In this document: one piece after another, positions 10,352-19,146 of the stretch | How positions within the stretch are numbered: position 1 is the stretch's first letter | How the letters are laid out: each line of letters opens with the position of its first letter | NCBI GenBank assembly: GCA_003987725.1 | Contig: RXJH01000006.1 | Coordinates: forward strand, 1 to 64,000 | Length of the DNA: 64,000 nucleotides | Direction: 5' to 3' | Origin: Hyphomicrobium sp. | GTDB lineage: Bacteria > Pseudomonadota > Alphaproteobacteria > Rhizobiales > Hyphomicrobiaceae | Program-made: the position numbers and the translations under genes | Notes under the pieces: generated by a model | Database searches by the model: none | Told to the model about the DNA's origin: nothing | The model's input: only the letters and a program-made list of their open reading frames with translations

Positions 10352-11364
10352 GCGGGCACCTTCGCAGCGAGAGCCTGCACAGCCGCCTTTATTTTCGCGA
10401 CGCTCGGAATGTAGATGTCTTCGAGTGCCGGCGAGAACGGTACGGGAGTATGGGGTGCCGTGATCGTTCGGATCGGCGCCTTGAGGTCGTGGAATGCCTC
10501 CTCGGCGACGAGCCGTGCAATATCGGCTGCCATCGAGCAGCGCGGATGTGCTTCGTCCACGACCACGAGCCGGCCGGTTTCGGAAACGCTATCCAGAATG
10601 GTTTCGGAATCTAAAGGCGAAGTCGTACGCGGATCGATCACAGTAACTGAAATGCCGTCGCGCTTCAGCTCGTCGGCCGCCGTGTTTGCGAAACCAACCA
10701 TGCGGCCGAACGCAACGATGGTGACGTCGCGACCCTCCCTGGTGACGTTCGCTTCTCCAAAGGGGATCGTGTAGGCCTCATCCGGCACATCTTCTTCAAC
10801 GTCGTAAAGAACTTTGTGTTCAAAGAAGATGACCGGGTCGTCATCTCGAATCGCCTGGATCATAAGCCCCTTCGCTTCATAAGGAGATGATGGCACGACG
10901 ACTTTCAGACCCGGTATGTGCGTGAAAAGTGGGTACAAACACTGACTGTGTTGTGATGCTGCGCGGAACCCTCCACCGTACATCGTCCGAATGACGACAG
11001 GCGTCACGGCCTTGCCTCCGAACATGTAGCGAAACTTTGCCGCTTGATTGAAGATCTGATCGAAGCACACGCCCATAAAATCGACGAACATGAGTTCGGC
11101 AACCGGCCGAAGGCCCGTCGCGGCGGCACCGACTGCTGCACCAATAAATGCGCTCTCGCTGATCGGAGTATCGAGGACTCGGTCCTCCCCGAACTCGGGC
11201 AGCAACCCTTTGGTTACTCCGAGCACCCCGCCCCACGCGTCGGGCTCGCCGGGCGCGCCTTTGCCGCCGGCATTGTCTTCACCGAGAACGATGACGCGAT
11301 GATCGCGCCTCATCTCGCTAGCAATAGCTTCGTTGATAGCCTGTCGATATGTTTTCTTGGGCAT
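10348..11364 (-). CDS. acoB: Acetoin dehydrogenase E1 beta subunit AcoB
   Basis: This is the 338-residue beta subunit of the TPP-dependent E1 that cleaves acetoin to acetaldehyde and an acetyl group. The N-terminus (AINEAIASEMRRDHRVIVLGED) and the later TPP/subunit-contact regions follow the transketolase-type E1-beta family, as does the C-terminal domain (VVVDEAHPRCSMAADIA). It starts 15 bases after acoA and overlaps acoC by ATGA. Confidence 0.93.
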   Translation of the reverse strand: MPKKTYRQAINEAIASEMRRDHRVIVLGEDNAGGKGAPGEPDAWGGVLGVTKGLLPEFGEDRVLDTPISESAFIGAAVGAAATGLRPVAELMFVDFMGVCFDQIFNQAAKFRYMFGGKAVTPVVIRTMYGGGFRAASQHSQCLYPLFTHIPGLKVVVPSSPYEAKGLMIQAIRDDDPVIFFEHKVLYDVEEDVPDEAYTIPFGEANVTREGRDVTIVAFGRMVGFANTAADELKRDGISVTVIDPRTTSPLDSETILDSVSETGRLVVVDEAHPRCSMAADIARLVAEEAFHDLKAPIRTITAPHTPVPFSPALEDIYIPSVAKIKAAVQALAAKVPA

Positions 11365-11379
11365 GATAGCCGTTTCCCC

Positions 11380-12345
11380 TCAATATCGCACGTAAACATC
11401 GGTGAGCAGATCAGCCTCGGTCGGCATCTGATCCGCTTCGGCTCCGGCCACTGCTTCATTGATATTTCGAACCACCCCGGCCTCGACGGCGTCGAGTGTG
11501 AAGTCATCCAGCAAGTGTGCTTCGGTGACCTTCCGCCGGAAGATCTTCAGCGCGTCGTGCTCGTTGCGATATCGCTGAATTTCGCCATCCGCCCGGTAGC
11601 TCATGGCATCTCCTTCGAAATGTCCGAAGAATCGGCTGAGCTTTATGTGAAGGAGCGAAGGGCCTTCACCAGCGCGCGCCCGTTCGATCGCGGTTCGCGC
11701 TGCCTCGTAGACAGCAAAGAAATCAAAGCCATCCACCAGGGTGCCGGGCATGCCAAATCCAGCGGCTCGGCCGAGTTGAGATCCAGCGACCGACCATGCG
11801 CTGGCCGTTGCTTCGGCGTAGCCATTGTCTTCGACAACAAAGACGACAGGCAATTTCCAAACGTTCGCCAAATTGTACGATTCGAGCGTTGTACCCTGGT
11901 TCGAACCGCCATCCCCAACGAACGCGACGGCAACGCCGCCGGTCTTCAGATACTTCGCCGTCAAAGCTGCGCCGCAGATGAGGGGGGGACCACCTCCCAC
12001 GATGCCGTTTGCGCCGAGCATACCTTTGGCGAGATCGGCGATGTGCATCGAGCCGCCCTTGCCACCACAAGACCCGCCCCGCTTGCCGTATATTTCCTTC
12101 ATCATCGCGTGCACGTCGCAGCCCTTGGCGATGCAGTGGCCGTGGCCTCGATGTGTAGACGCGATGGCATCACGTTCGTCGAGCTGCGAACATATGCCGA
12201 CAGCTGATGCTTCTTCACCCGCATACAGGTGGACAAACCCCGGTATTTTTCCGGTGGCGAACTCCTCGTGCACACGCTCTTCAAAAACTCGAATTGTGAC
12301 CATGCTCTGGTAGCAATCGAGTAGGAATTCTCGACTGTGCTGCAT
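11380..12345 (-). CDS. acoA: Acetoin dehydrogenase E1 alpha subunit AcoA
   Basis: This 321-residue alpha subunit binds TPP-Mg: the motif starts GDGGSNQG and ends with VVEDNGYA. It also has the HRGHGHCIAKG segment common to E1-alpha proteins. The start at 12345 has a strong upstream GGGGAGGAG site. It is the first gene of acoABC and sits about 30 bases behind a predicted sigma-54 start site. Specificity for acetoin rather than pyruvate rests on the hydrolase-type AcoC, the AcoR activator and the gene order. No acoX is in the window. Confidence 0.93.
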   Translation of the reverse strand: MQHSREFLLDCYQSMVTIRVFEERVHEEFATGKIPGFVHLYAGEEASAVGICSQLDERDAIASTHRGHGHCIAKGCDVHAMMKEIYGKRGGSCGGKGGSMHIADLAKGMLGANGIVGGGPPLICGAALTAKYLKTGGVAVAFVGDGGSNQGTTLESYNLANVWKLPVVFVVEDNGYAEATASAWSVAGSQLGRAAGFGMPGTLVDGFDFFAVYEAARTAIERARAGEGPSLLHIKLSRFFGHFEGDAMSYRADGEIQRYRNEHDALKIFRRKVTEAHLLDDFTLDAVEAGVVRNINEAVAGAEADQMPTEADLLTDVYVRY

Positions 12346-12384
12346 TGCTCCTCCCCTTTGGGCATCTTTTTGTAAGCGGTTGTG

Positions 12385-12400
12385 AGCAATTGCCGTGCCG
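12385..12400 (-). promoter_or_regulatory. Sigma-54 (-24/-12) promoter of acoABC
   Basis: On the minus strand the sequence reads CGGCACGGCAATTGCT. It matches TGGCACG-N4-TTGCT except for the first base and keeps the ten-base GG-to-GC spacing. The start site would fall near 12374, giving a leader of about 30 bases before the acoA ATG. It is divergent from the promoter at 12642. The rest of 12346-12714 holds no gene. Confidence 0.75.
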
Positions 12401-12641
12401 TTTCAGAAACCACAGAATAATCAGCACTTTGAGAACGTGCTCGGGGTCCCCCGCGCTACACCTGTGGCCGCCCCGACTGTTGCGTCACCTTGCGTAGGAT
12501 TGGCCGGCACTATTCCCAACCGGTGGCCACAAAAGGAATCGGCTCCATGAACTGGCCATCGTCGCAGCAGTTGTGGCGCGCGCCTCGTTTGATGCAGAGG
12601 CGTCCCGTTTGTTTTTTGTGGAATTACAACGGACCGCGCCA

Positions 12642-12657
12642 TGGCATGGAGCTTGCC
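12642..12657 (+). promoter_or_regulatory. Sigma-54 (-24/-12) promoter of the PQQ-dehydrogenase operon
   Basis: TGGCATGGAGCTTGCC matches TGGCAYG-N4-TTGC with correct spacing. Transcription would begin near 12668, about 47 bases before the dehydrogenase ATG, which has a GGGGAGGGAG ribosome site. With the acoA promoter it makes a divergent sigma-54 pair, so one set of AcoR sites between them could serve both. Confidence 0.7.
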
Positions 12658-12714
12658 TTTAGCTTGCGCGTCACCTAGCGCACGCAAAGATGCGATTGAA
12701 GGGGAGGGAGCCCG

Positions 12715-14391
12715 ATGTCAACGAACCGAGAGCTATTTCACGCGATAATCGTTCTTGCAGCAGCATTGTTGATGGCAATGTTTGCTGCTTTTTGTTTCCC
12801 ACTTCGGAGCCATGCCGACGAGGCACCCAATGATTGGCCGAAGTACTATCGGACTGATGACGCCTGGCGGTACAGCCCCCTCGAACAAATCAATGCATCT
12901 AATGTTGCAAAGTTGAAGGTCGCTTGGATCCATCAACCAGGCGATATCCAGATGGGATTGCAAGCCACACCGATCGTAATCGACGGCATCGTGTACTACG
13001 TGGGAGCCAACAACAACGTCTTCGCGGTTGATGGAAGCACCGGCAAAACACTTTGGCACTATCAACCCGATCTCGATCCTATCGTCACCAAGGTGTTTTA
13101 CGTGGCGGCCTCTCGCGGCGTCACCGTCGGCCATGGCATGGTCTACTTGGGATCGCTTGACGGCCGTTACATCGCGCTGGACCAGAAGACCGGAAAGGTT
13201 AAGTGGGAGCGCCAAATTACAGATCTCAAAACCTGTTACGGCTGCTTGTTCTCTTCGCCTCCCCAGCTCGCTGGCGACATTCTGTATGGCGGAACCACTG
13301 GTGGCGACCAGCCGCAGGCTGGAAAGATTTTCGCCGTCAATGCCATCACAGGCGAGCCTGCATGGACATTTGATACCATCAAAGACGACAGGAAGAGTTG
13401 GCCTGGAGACACCGGCAAAGTCGGCGGCGGCGGAGCGTGGATGCCCGGAGTATACGATGCCAAGACGGATACCATTCTAATCGGAACGAGTAACGCCGCG
13501 CCCGACTTCTTTCCTGCCGGCCGCGAGGGAGATAACCTCTATACGGCAACACTCCTCGCCATCGAAGGCAAGACGGGCCAGCTTAAATGGCATTACCAGG
13601 AGGTTCCGCACGATACATGGGACTACGATGCCGCTTACGAAATCATGACAATTCAGCACGAGGGCAAAGACCTTCTCGTGCATCTGAATAAGGGCGGCTA
13701 CGTCTTCGTCCTCGATAAGGCAACGGGCAAACCTTACAATATCTGGCCGCTCGCAAAGCACATCAATTGGACTTCAGGGATTGACCCTAAGACGGGAGAG
13801 ATCAAAGATCGCTACGAGCCGAAAGCCGGTGAAGCGCGCACGATATGTCCGTACCTGCTGGGCGTTCGCAGCTGGAATGCTGCGTCGTACAATCCGAAGA
13901 CCAAACTTTGGTACACGAACGCCATGGAAGTTTGCAACGTAGTCAATTCTTCCCCGCAGGAAGTCGACAAAATCGGACTTGCGGGGCTCTACCTCGGCGT
14001 TTCCAAACTTGAAGCGGTGCCGCCGCCCGGCGACAAGGCAAGCGCTCGGCTCGACGCTCGCGACCCGATTACTGGCAAAGTCAAATGGTCGATCGACTAC
14101 GAGCTGCCTGGACTGGGCAGCGTGTTGTCGACAGCTGGCAACTTGGTCTTCAACGGTGACGTAAGAGGCGTGTTTCACGCTTACGATGCGGAAACTGGAA
14201 AGGAGTTGTGGAACTTCAACACCGGTTCCGGCATCCGTTCAGGTTCCGTGAGCTACGCCGCGGGAGGAAAGCAGTATATTCTCGTCCCAAGCGGTCTTGG
14301 TTCGCATGCACCTGGCTTCATGGCTAGCGCTTTTCCGAAGGTGAAAGGGCTTCCCGGCGGTAGCGCATTGATTGCCTTCACGCTCGAGTGA
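12715..14391 (+). CDS. Periplasmic PQQ-dependent alcohol dehydrogenase with the lanthanide-type Asp pair
   Basis: This 558-residue quinoprotein has an N-terminal signal peptide (cleavage near RSHA/DEAP) and repeated W-motif propeller blades. The catalytic region reads VPHDTWDYDAAYE (Asp303, Asp305). In methanol dehydrogenases a second Asp two residues on marks lanthanide enzymes (XoxF, ExaF), whereas calcium MxaF has Ala. Aligned by eye, metal ligand Asn260 is kept, the usual Glu is replaced by Asp198, and the vicinal Cys-Cys is replaced by Ala131-Ala132; C174-Y-G-C177 occurs elsewhere. So it is a divergent member rather than a standard methanol dehydrogenase. It is followed by a cytochrome c and a XoxJ-like protein, and divergent from acoABC, so the substrate may be 2,3-butanediol or another alcohol; this is inference. 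Confidence 0.88.
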   Translation: MSTNRELFHAIIVLAAALLMAMFAAFCFPLRSHADEAPNDWPKYYRTDDAWRYSPLEQINASNVAKLKVAWIHQPGDIQMGLQATPIVIDGIVYYVGANNNVFAVDGSTGKTLWHYQPDLDPIVTKVFYVAASRGVTVGHGMVYLGSLDGRYIALDQKTGKVKWERQITDLKTCYGCLFSSPPQLAGDILYGGTTGGDQPQAGKIFAVNAITGEPAWTFDTIKDDRKSWPGDTGKVGGGGAWMPGVYDAKTDTILIGTSNAAPDFFPAGREGDNLYTATLLAIEGKTGQLKWHYQEVPHDTWDYDAAYEIMTIQHEGKDLLVHLNKGGYVFVLDKATGKPYNIWPLAKHINWTSGIDPKTGEIKDRYEPKAGEARTICPYLLGVRSWNAASYNPKTKLWYTNAMEVCNVVNSSPQEVDKIGLAGLYLGVSKLEAVPPPGDKASARLDARDPITGKVKWSIDYELPGLGSVLSTAGNLVFNGDVRGVFHAYDAETGKELWNFNTGSGIRSGSVSYAAGGKQYILVPSGLGSHAPGFMASAFPKVKGLPGGSALIAFTLE

Positions 14392-14403
14392 GGCACCAAA
14401 TTG

Positions 14404-14435
14404 GCAGGCGCCTCAGCGTAAAACTGAGCGCCTGC
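14404..14435 (+). other. Hairpin between the dehydrogenase and cytochrome c genes
   Basis: An imperfect stem (GCAGGCGCCTCAG paired with CTGAGCGCCTGC) with a short A-rich loop lies between stop and start of two genes of one operon. Such hairpins can attenuate or protect the upstream message so that the dehydrogenase is made in excess over the cytochrome. Confidence 0.5.
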
Positions 14436-14458
14436 TGATTCTATAAGGGGGACTCTAG

Positions 14459-14863
14459 GTGCGGAAATACTTCGTAATAGAGAATGTCGCGCATATCATT
14501 TCGGTATGTGCGACTGCAGCTGTCTTTACGCTTTGTGCTGCGACGATTGTCGCGATCGGAGCAAGAGCGGGCGGTGATAGCGCCAATCTTGATGACCCCG
14601 TCGCAATTAGTGGTGGGGAAACGACGTTCTATCAAAATTGCGTTTACTGCCACGGCAGCAAAGGGAGCGGAGGCAGTGCCAAAGCGCTGCAATGCCGCGA
14701 TATGAAACCCGACTATATCTTCGAAACCATTACCAACGGCCGCATCGCTGGAGCGAACGTCATGCCGCCGTGGAAGGACACTTTCGATGAAAAGACTCGC
14801 TGGCAGCTTGTCGCGTACATTCGAAGCCTTCGAAAGCTACCTGAGTGCGACGCCGGAAATTAA
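14459..14863 (+). CDS. Class I cytochrome c, electron acceptor of the PQQ dehydrogenase (XoxG-like)
   Basis: This is a 134-residue exported cytochrome with an N-terminal membrane/signal segment, one haem-binding CVYCH (C61, C64, H65) and the axial methionine in NVMPPW (M102). It most likely takes electrons from PQQ and passes them to the oxidase. The start is a GTG shortly after GGGGGA. It lies between the dehydrogenase and the XoxJ-like gene, the usual F-G-J set of methanol/alcohol dehydrogenase operons, though overall it is shorter than typical XoxG. Confidence 0.85.
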   Translation: MRKYFVIENVAHIISVCATAAVFTLCAATIVAIGARAGGDSANLDDPVAISGGETTFYQNCVYCHGSKGSGGSAKALQCRDMKPDYIFETITNGRIAGANVMPPWKDTFDEKTRWQLVAYIRSLRKLPECDAGN

Positions 14864-14879
14864 GCGAAAGAGAGCGGCG

Positions 14880-15701
14880 TTGAGTTTATGGAGGCGATTG
14901 GGCGCGTTGCTGTTGCTGGCCGCGCTTTTCAGCAGCAATGCAAATGCCGTGAGCCTTGAGCAACTCAAGAAGCGCGGCGTTCTCACCGTTTGCGCCAATC
15001 CCGACTCCATGCCATTCGCGGATGGCTTCAGCGCTAGCCCCACAGGCCTCCAAATCGATTTGGCACGTGCCCTAGGGCGCGAGCTCGCAATCGACATAAA
15101 TTTCTCGTGGGTCGAGATGCGCTATCAAGCGGCATACACCGGTTGCGACGCATTTATGGGCGTCGGCATTTTCCCAGATGACGATAGCCCCCTCAAAAAA
15201 AGTGAACCCGTTCTTTGGGTCGAGTGGCTGGCGGTCAGCAAGACGGATCGATCAATAGAGAAACTTGAAGATCTCGATCATCTGCGCGTCGCCCTCCAAA
15301 GCGGCTCGATGCCCCATGTCGCGCTCCTTCATCGCCCCGTCGAACTTTCCGTTTCGCGGACACGAGACAGCGCGGTGTTGGATGCAATTAGCTCCGGAGC
15401 GGTTGACGTCGGCTTCGTCACGAACATCGGACTGGGTTGGTATGTCAAGCAGCACCCCGGAACGCAATTTGCGAGACGGTCCGCGTCGTTCATCGAAAAC
15501 GAGAACGGCTACAATATGGGAATCGGATTTCGGCAATCCGATGCCGCCATGGTGATAGAAGCAAACCGGATACTCGAGAAGCTACGCAAATCGGGAGAAC
15601 TTGCTGAGATTTTCGCGAAATACGGACAGTCACCGGTGCAGGGCGCTGATGGAAAAAGTGAAAGCGAGCGATCTGCTCGCGAACGTGCCCAAAATCCATA
15701 A
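14880..15701 (+). CDS. Periplasmic XoxJ/MoxJ-like binding protein associated with quinoprotein dehydrogenases
   Basis: This protein belongs to the extracellular solute-binding (family 3) fold that accompanies PQQ dehydrogenases and is thought to help activate them. After a signal peptide (ending ...SSNANA) it shows VLTVCANPDSMPFA and TGCDAFMGVG, the two cysteine-bearing segments typical of MoxJ/XoxJ. The open frame begins at an ATG at 14787 inside the cytochrome gene; I prefer the TTG at 14880, 16 bases after the cytochrome stop, because it places the signal peptide at the N-terminus. The start is uncertain by about 30 codons. The C-terminal tail is charged and unstructured. Confidence 0.82.
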   Translation: MSLWRRLGALLLLAALFSSNANAVSLEQLKKRGVLTVCANPDSMPFADGFSASPTGLQIDLARALGRELAIDINFSWVEMRYQAAYTGCDAFMGVGIFPDDDSPLKKSEPVLWVEWLAVSKTDRSIEKLEDLDHLRVALQSGSMPHVALLHRPVELSVSRTRDSAVLDAISSGAVDVGFVTNIGLGWYVKQHPGTQFARRSASFIENENGYNMGIGFRQSDAAMVIEANRILEKLRKSGELAEIFAKYGQSPVQGADGKSESERSARERAQNP

Positions 15702-16007
15702 GGTCGACGTTCTCGCCTGCAAGCTTCCTCGCTAGCTGCGACGCTCATCTTTCAGCCGTTGCCGACTGGTGCGTGCACAGAACATCAAAGAGTTCGGAAT
15801 TGGCGCGTCGCGCGTTGCATAACGATCACCAGCCAAAGACGGCGCAATAAAATCAATAACTTAGAAGTTCTGGGCGATCTTCCCAACAGGCTGGCAACGT
15901 TCGCATTTGCCAAGCTCAGAAACCATTCCGACAACGGATCATTTATAAAAACACCGGCACTGTGGCACTCATCGTGCGGGGCCACGCTCGCCGGGGAAAT
16001 TCGATCT

Positions 16008-16790
16008 ATGTCACATTATTTGTCGTCACTCCCTCTATGGATCGCGACCCTGATCATAGTCGTGATACCCACTGCGCTTGCCATGGTCGGACCTGTGATC
16101 ATCCGGCGCAGGTTCGGCCTGGATCGTCTGAAGACAAACAACGAAATTGCGGGGTTCAAGTTCGCCACAGTTGGCGTGATCTACGCAGTCCTCCTCGCAT
16201 TTGCTGTCATCGTCGTTTGGGAACGCTTCAGCGATGCCGACACCGCTGTGCTCCAAGAAGCTGGAGCTTCGGCGACGATTTATCGTCTGACCAATGGCTC
16301 GGGCCCCGAGGCGGCTGCAGTACAAAATGCGCTGACCAGCTACCTGGAACTCGTGATTGAAAAAGATTGGCCCCGGATGGCCGGCGAGGCTCCAACCGAC
16401 GATGTGCGAAAGGCCCTGGACCAACTTTACCTGACGGGAACTCGCATGAGCGGCAGTAGTGGCGTGCAATCCGCAGCACTAGCCGAGATTTACAGACAGC
16501 TCGATGTTCTTACCCAATCGCGACGAACGAGGCTCCAGCTCGCGGAGGGTATCGTGCCCGGCGTATTGTGGCTCGTTCTGGTATCGGGAGCGATACTGAC
16601 CGTAGGATTTACGTTCTTCTTTGGAACCGAGAATCTTCACGCTCAAATCATGATGACCGGCGTCCTGTCCGCGATCGTCTTTATGGGCCTACTCGTGATC
16701 GTCTCGATCAATCACCCATTCACCGGCCCTGTTCACATTGATAGCGAACCCATTGAACGCGTTCTCGCTGATTTCGGGCATCGCACTTAA
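16008..16790 (+). CDS. DUF4239 (bestrophin-like) membrane protein
   Basis: This 260-residue membrane protein has two N-terminal transmembrane helices (LWIATLIIVVIPTALAMV and a second around GVIYAVLLAFAVIVVW), a soluble helical middle and two C-terminal helices, the layout of DUF4239 proteins. The ATG at 16008 follows a GGGGA site; the open frame extends back to 15759 but that part has no protein-like character. Function is unknown. The 306 bases before it (15702-16007) contain nothing I can support. Confidence 0.75.
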   Translation: MSHYLSSLPLWIATLIIVVIPTALAMVGPVIIRRRFGLDRLKTNNEIAGFKFATVGVIYAVLLAFAVIVVWERFSDADTAVLQEAGASATIYRLTNGSGPEAAAVQNALTSYLELVIEKDWPRMAGEAPTDDVRKALDQLYLTGTRMSGSSGVQSAALAEIYRQLDVLTQSRRTRLQLAEGIVPGVLWLVLVSGAILTVGFTFFFGTENLHAQIMMTGVLSAIVFMGLLVIVSINHPFTGPVHIDSEPIERVLADFGHRT

Positions 16791-16849
16791 CCGAAGCCGA
16801 ACAGCATTTCTCGAACTCTTCGGTGCGCATTCCTCCGTAGTGCGCCGCC

Positions 16850-17074
16850 TCACTTTTGCGGCGTACTCTGATTGTCTCGATTGGTGAAACAAGCCGGCTG
16901 GTCAACATCTTGATGGGCGCGGCTGATTGCGTGGCGGCGCTCTTTCGCGCTTTGAATTTGCCGTGGTCCAAGCGCCTTTTCCCATGCCCGCGCCAGCGCC
17001 CAGAGCAGGACGACGCAGAAGGCAAAGACGCTCACCATGAAGAAAATGATTGGAAACGCAGGGTCATCGAACAT
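16850..17074 (-). CDS. Small single-span membrane protein, unknown
   Basis: This is a 74-residue frame starting MFDDPAFPIIFFMVSVFAF, with one hydrophobic helix followed by a basic, soluble tail. GAGG stands seven bases before the ATG at 17074. It lies about 110 bases downstream of the APC permease on the same strand and could be a small accessory subunit or an unrelated gene. I do not recognise a family. Confidence 0.5.
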   Translation of the reverse strand: MFDDPAFPIIFFMVSVFAFCVVLLWALARAWEKALGPRQIQSAKERRHAISRAHQDVDQPACFTNRDNQSTPQK

Positions 17075-17182
17075 TCGACGGCCTCGAATTTGGGATCGCC
17101 CCAACCCCCAGAGGGGATTGGGGCGCAGCCTAAGCGCGGAGGCTGGGGGTCCAGCGTGCTCGAACGCTAAACCCGCAGTCGT

Positions 17183-18937
17183 CTAGGCAGGAGGAAGCTG
17201 GAAGTAATAGTTGGACGCAAGCACCACGGCCGCCGCGAGAAGCAAGGTCAGATACGGCAAAAATCCCGCCCGCCGTTCCCCGAGATCCTGACCTTTGAGA
17301 TCCAGATCTTCGAGCATGTGGTTCGGAAAGCGGCCCTTGTCCTGGATGTAGTGCCTGTACAGAAAGACCGGAATGATAAGGGCAGCGAATGCCAATCCGT
17401 ACCACAGCGCATTGGCATTGCCCCAAGTCTTGGCGCCCGCGCCCATGAGGACCAGATTCACAAAACCCAGCAGAGCGTTGACAGCAACAAGCCAGTTCGG
17501 AGCCCGGTACGGCCTGGGAATATTCGGGCTATCGATGCGATGAATCCAAGTCGACTGCAGGTTCAAGAAAATGAAGATCATGTAGCCGACGTTCGAGATC
17601 GCGAGGATCAGGTAGTAGGCGGTTGCATCCGAAGCCGCGAAGGTTAGCAGGAACAAGTTGAAGATCAGATCGGTCCACATCGCACGCGTCGGCGCGCCGT
17701 GCTCGTTGACGTGACCGAGATATTTGGGAAGCCAACCATCGACGCCGCCCTGATAGAGCGTGCGCGAGGATCCGGCCATCGCCATCATGATCGCTAGGAT
17801 CAGGGCGAGGATCATCATCATCTCGAGGAGATGAACGATAATGGGGCTGTTTCCGCCAACCATGTCGCCCATGGCCGCCGCAACGCCTGTACCGTCGACG
17901 ATGCCGGGCTGCGCCATTCCTTCAAGGCCGAGATGGCCCTGAAAAGTTGCCGCGACGAGCGAATAGAGGATAACGCAAACCACGCCGGCCCACAGAATTG
18001 CCTTGAACGTATCCTTGGCCGGATTCTTGAATTCGCGCGTGTAACAGACGGCCGTCTCGAACGCGTAGGTCGACCAGCCCGCGATGAACAGCGCGCCTAG
18101 AAAGTACGTCCATCCCCCATTATTCCAGGCGCCGTTGGGCGGCACGAGCGGCGTGTAATTCGCGTAATTTATGCTGCCATTGAAAAACGGTACGATGCCG
18201 ACGATCGCCATCGGGACCAGCACCAACAGACCGATCCACATCTGGATGCGGGCAGTTCCCAAAACGCCGCGGTGCTGAATGGCAAAGCACATCAACATCA
18301 GAGCCGCGCCGATGAAGAAGGTCGCTCCGACCTCGATGTTGGCAAGGCCAAGAAATGAAAAGCTCACCAGCTTGAAGGATCGCAACTCGGGCGTTGCCGA
18401 ATCCGTGAGCGCCGTAATCGCGATCTTCGCTGCCTCTTCCGCAGATTTGCCGGCGATCGCGGCAGCGTTGTGCGCATCCTGCAGCCAGCCGACGACTTCA
18501 GGCGACGTTGGAGAGAAGACGGGGAGCGGAGCGACGGCGTTCAAGATATATCCCGCCGCAACCGCGCATCCGAGCGAAAGAACCGGCGTCCATGCAAACC
18601 AATTGCACCAGACCGATAGCGGCGCGATGAGCTTGCTATATCGCAACCATGCAGCCGCGCCATAAACAGCGGCGCCGCCTGACTTGTTCGCGAAAAGCCC
18701 GGCGATCTCGGCATAACTGAAGGACTGGAGGAAACCCATCAAGACCGAGATCGCCCATACGAGGAAGGCCAGCTTTCCCGCGGCCGCTCCCATGCCGCCG
18801 ATCGAAATCAGCACAAGTGCGGGGACACCGCTCGCGATCCAGAATGCGCCTTTCCAATCGATCGTGCGATGGAGCCCCCCGGGCTCGCTCGCAGCATGCG
18901 CAATAGACGCGCCCCTCGTCCCGTCCACTATATTCAT
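17183..18937 (-). CDS. APC-superfamily amino acid/amine permease
   Basis: This 584-residue inner-membrane transporter has about twelve predicted helices. The first (ASGVPALVLISIGGMGAAAG) carries the glycine-rich substrate loop of the APC fold. An unusual loop of roughly 60 residues (about 145-205) lies between helices. It is divergent from the XRE-cupin regulator and shares a promoter region with tandem TTGCA-N5-TGCAA sites. With the neighbouring glutamylation and amine-oxidase genes it probably imports an amine or amino acid, as PuuP does for putrescine; the substrate is inferred. Confidence 0.88.
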   Translation of the reverse strand: MNIVDGTRGASIAHAASEPGGLHRTIDWKGAFWIASGVPALVLISIGGMGAAAGKLAFLVWAISVLMGFLQSFSYAEIAGLFANKSGGAAVYGAAAWLRYSKLIAPLSVWCNWFAWTPVLSLGCAVAAGYILNAVAPLPVFSPTSPEVVGWLQDAHNAAAIAGKSAEEAAKIAITALTDSATPELRSFKLVSFSFLGLANIEVGATFFIGAALMLMCFAIQHRGVLGTARIQMWIGLLVLVPMAIVGIVPFFNGSINYANYTPLVPPNGAWNNGGWTYFLGALFIAGWSTYAFETAVCYTREFKNPAKDTFKAILWAGVVCVILYSLVAATFQGHLGLEGMAQPGIVDGTGVAAAMGDMVGGNSPIIVHLLEMMMILALILAIMMAMAGSSRTLYQGGVDGWLPKYLGHVNEHGAPTRAMWTDLIFNLFLLTFAASDATAYYLILAISNVGYMIFIFLNLQSTWIHRIDSPNIPRPYRAPNWLVAVNALLGFVNLVLMGAGAKTWGNANALWYGLAFAALIIPVFLYRHYIQDKGRFPNHMLEDLDLKGQDLGERRAGFLPYLTLLLAAAVVLASNYYFQLPPA

Positions 18938-18988
18938 GCCATTCCTCCTGGCGATTTGAATTTATGTGTGCGGCATTCAGTCATAAAA

Positions 18989-19047
18989 TTGCATACACAG
19001 CAAGTAATTTGCATTGCGTGCATTAAAAACAGTTGCATTTGCTGCAA
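18989..19047. promoter_or_regulatory. Three tandem TTGCA-N5-TGCAA operators in the permease/regulator promoter
   Basis: Three 15-bp inverted repeats lie in a row: 18989-19003 (TTGCATACACAGCAA, one arm mismatch), 19009-19023 (TTGCATTGCGTGCAT, one mismatch) and 19033-19047 (TTGCATTTGCTGCAA, perfect arms). Centres are 20 and 24 bases apart. A perfect copy of the same motif is at 24306 in the other divergent promoter of this cluster. The likely ligand is the XRE-cupin protein encoded just downstream, which would make it autoregulated. Confidence 0.65.
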
Positions 19048-19146
19048 TGCGAAGCACCGTGCCGTCGTATGAAGCTGGTTTGCGGGCACCGTTGCTCAAA
19101 AATTGCGCCGCCCGAAATTCCCGTTTACTCTCATGGCCAAATCAAC

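Noticed and set aside
11044-12207. 387-codon plus-strand frame
   Set aside because: It lies antisense across acoB and acoA, both of which have clear motifs, start sites and overlaps.
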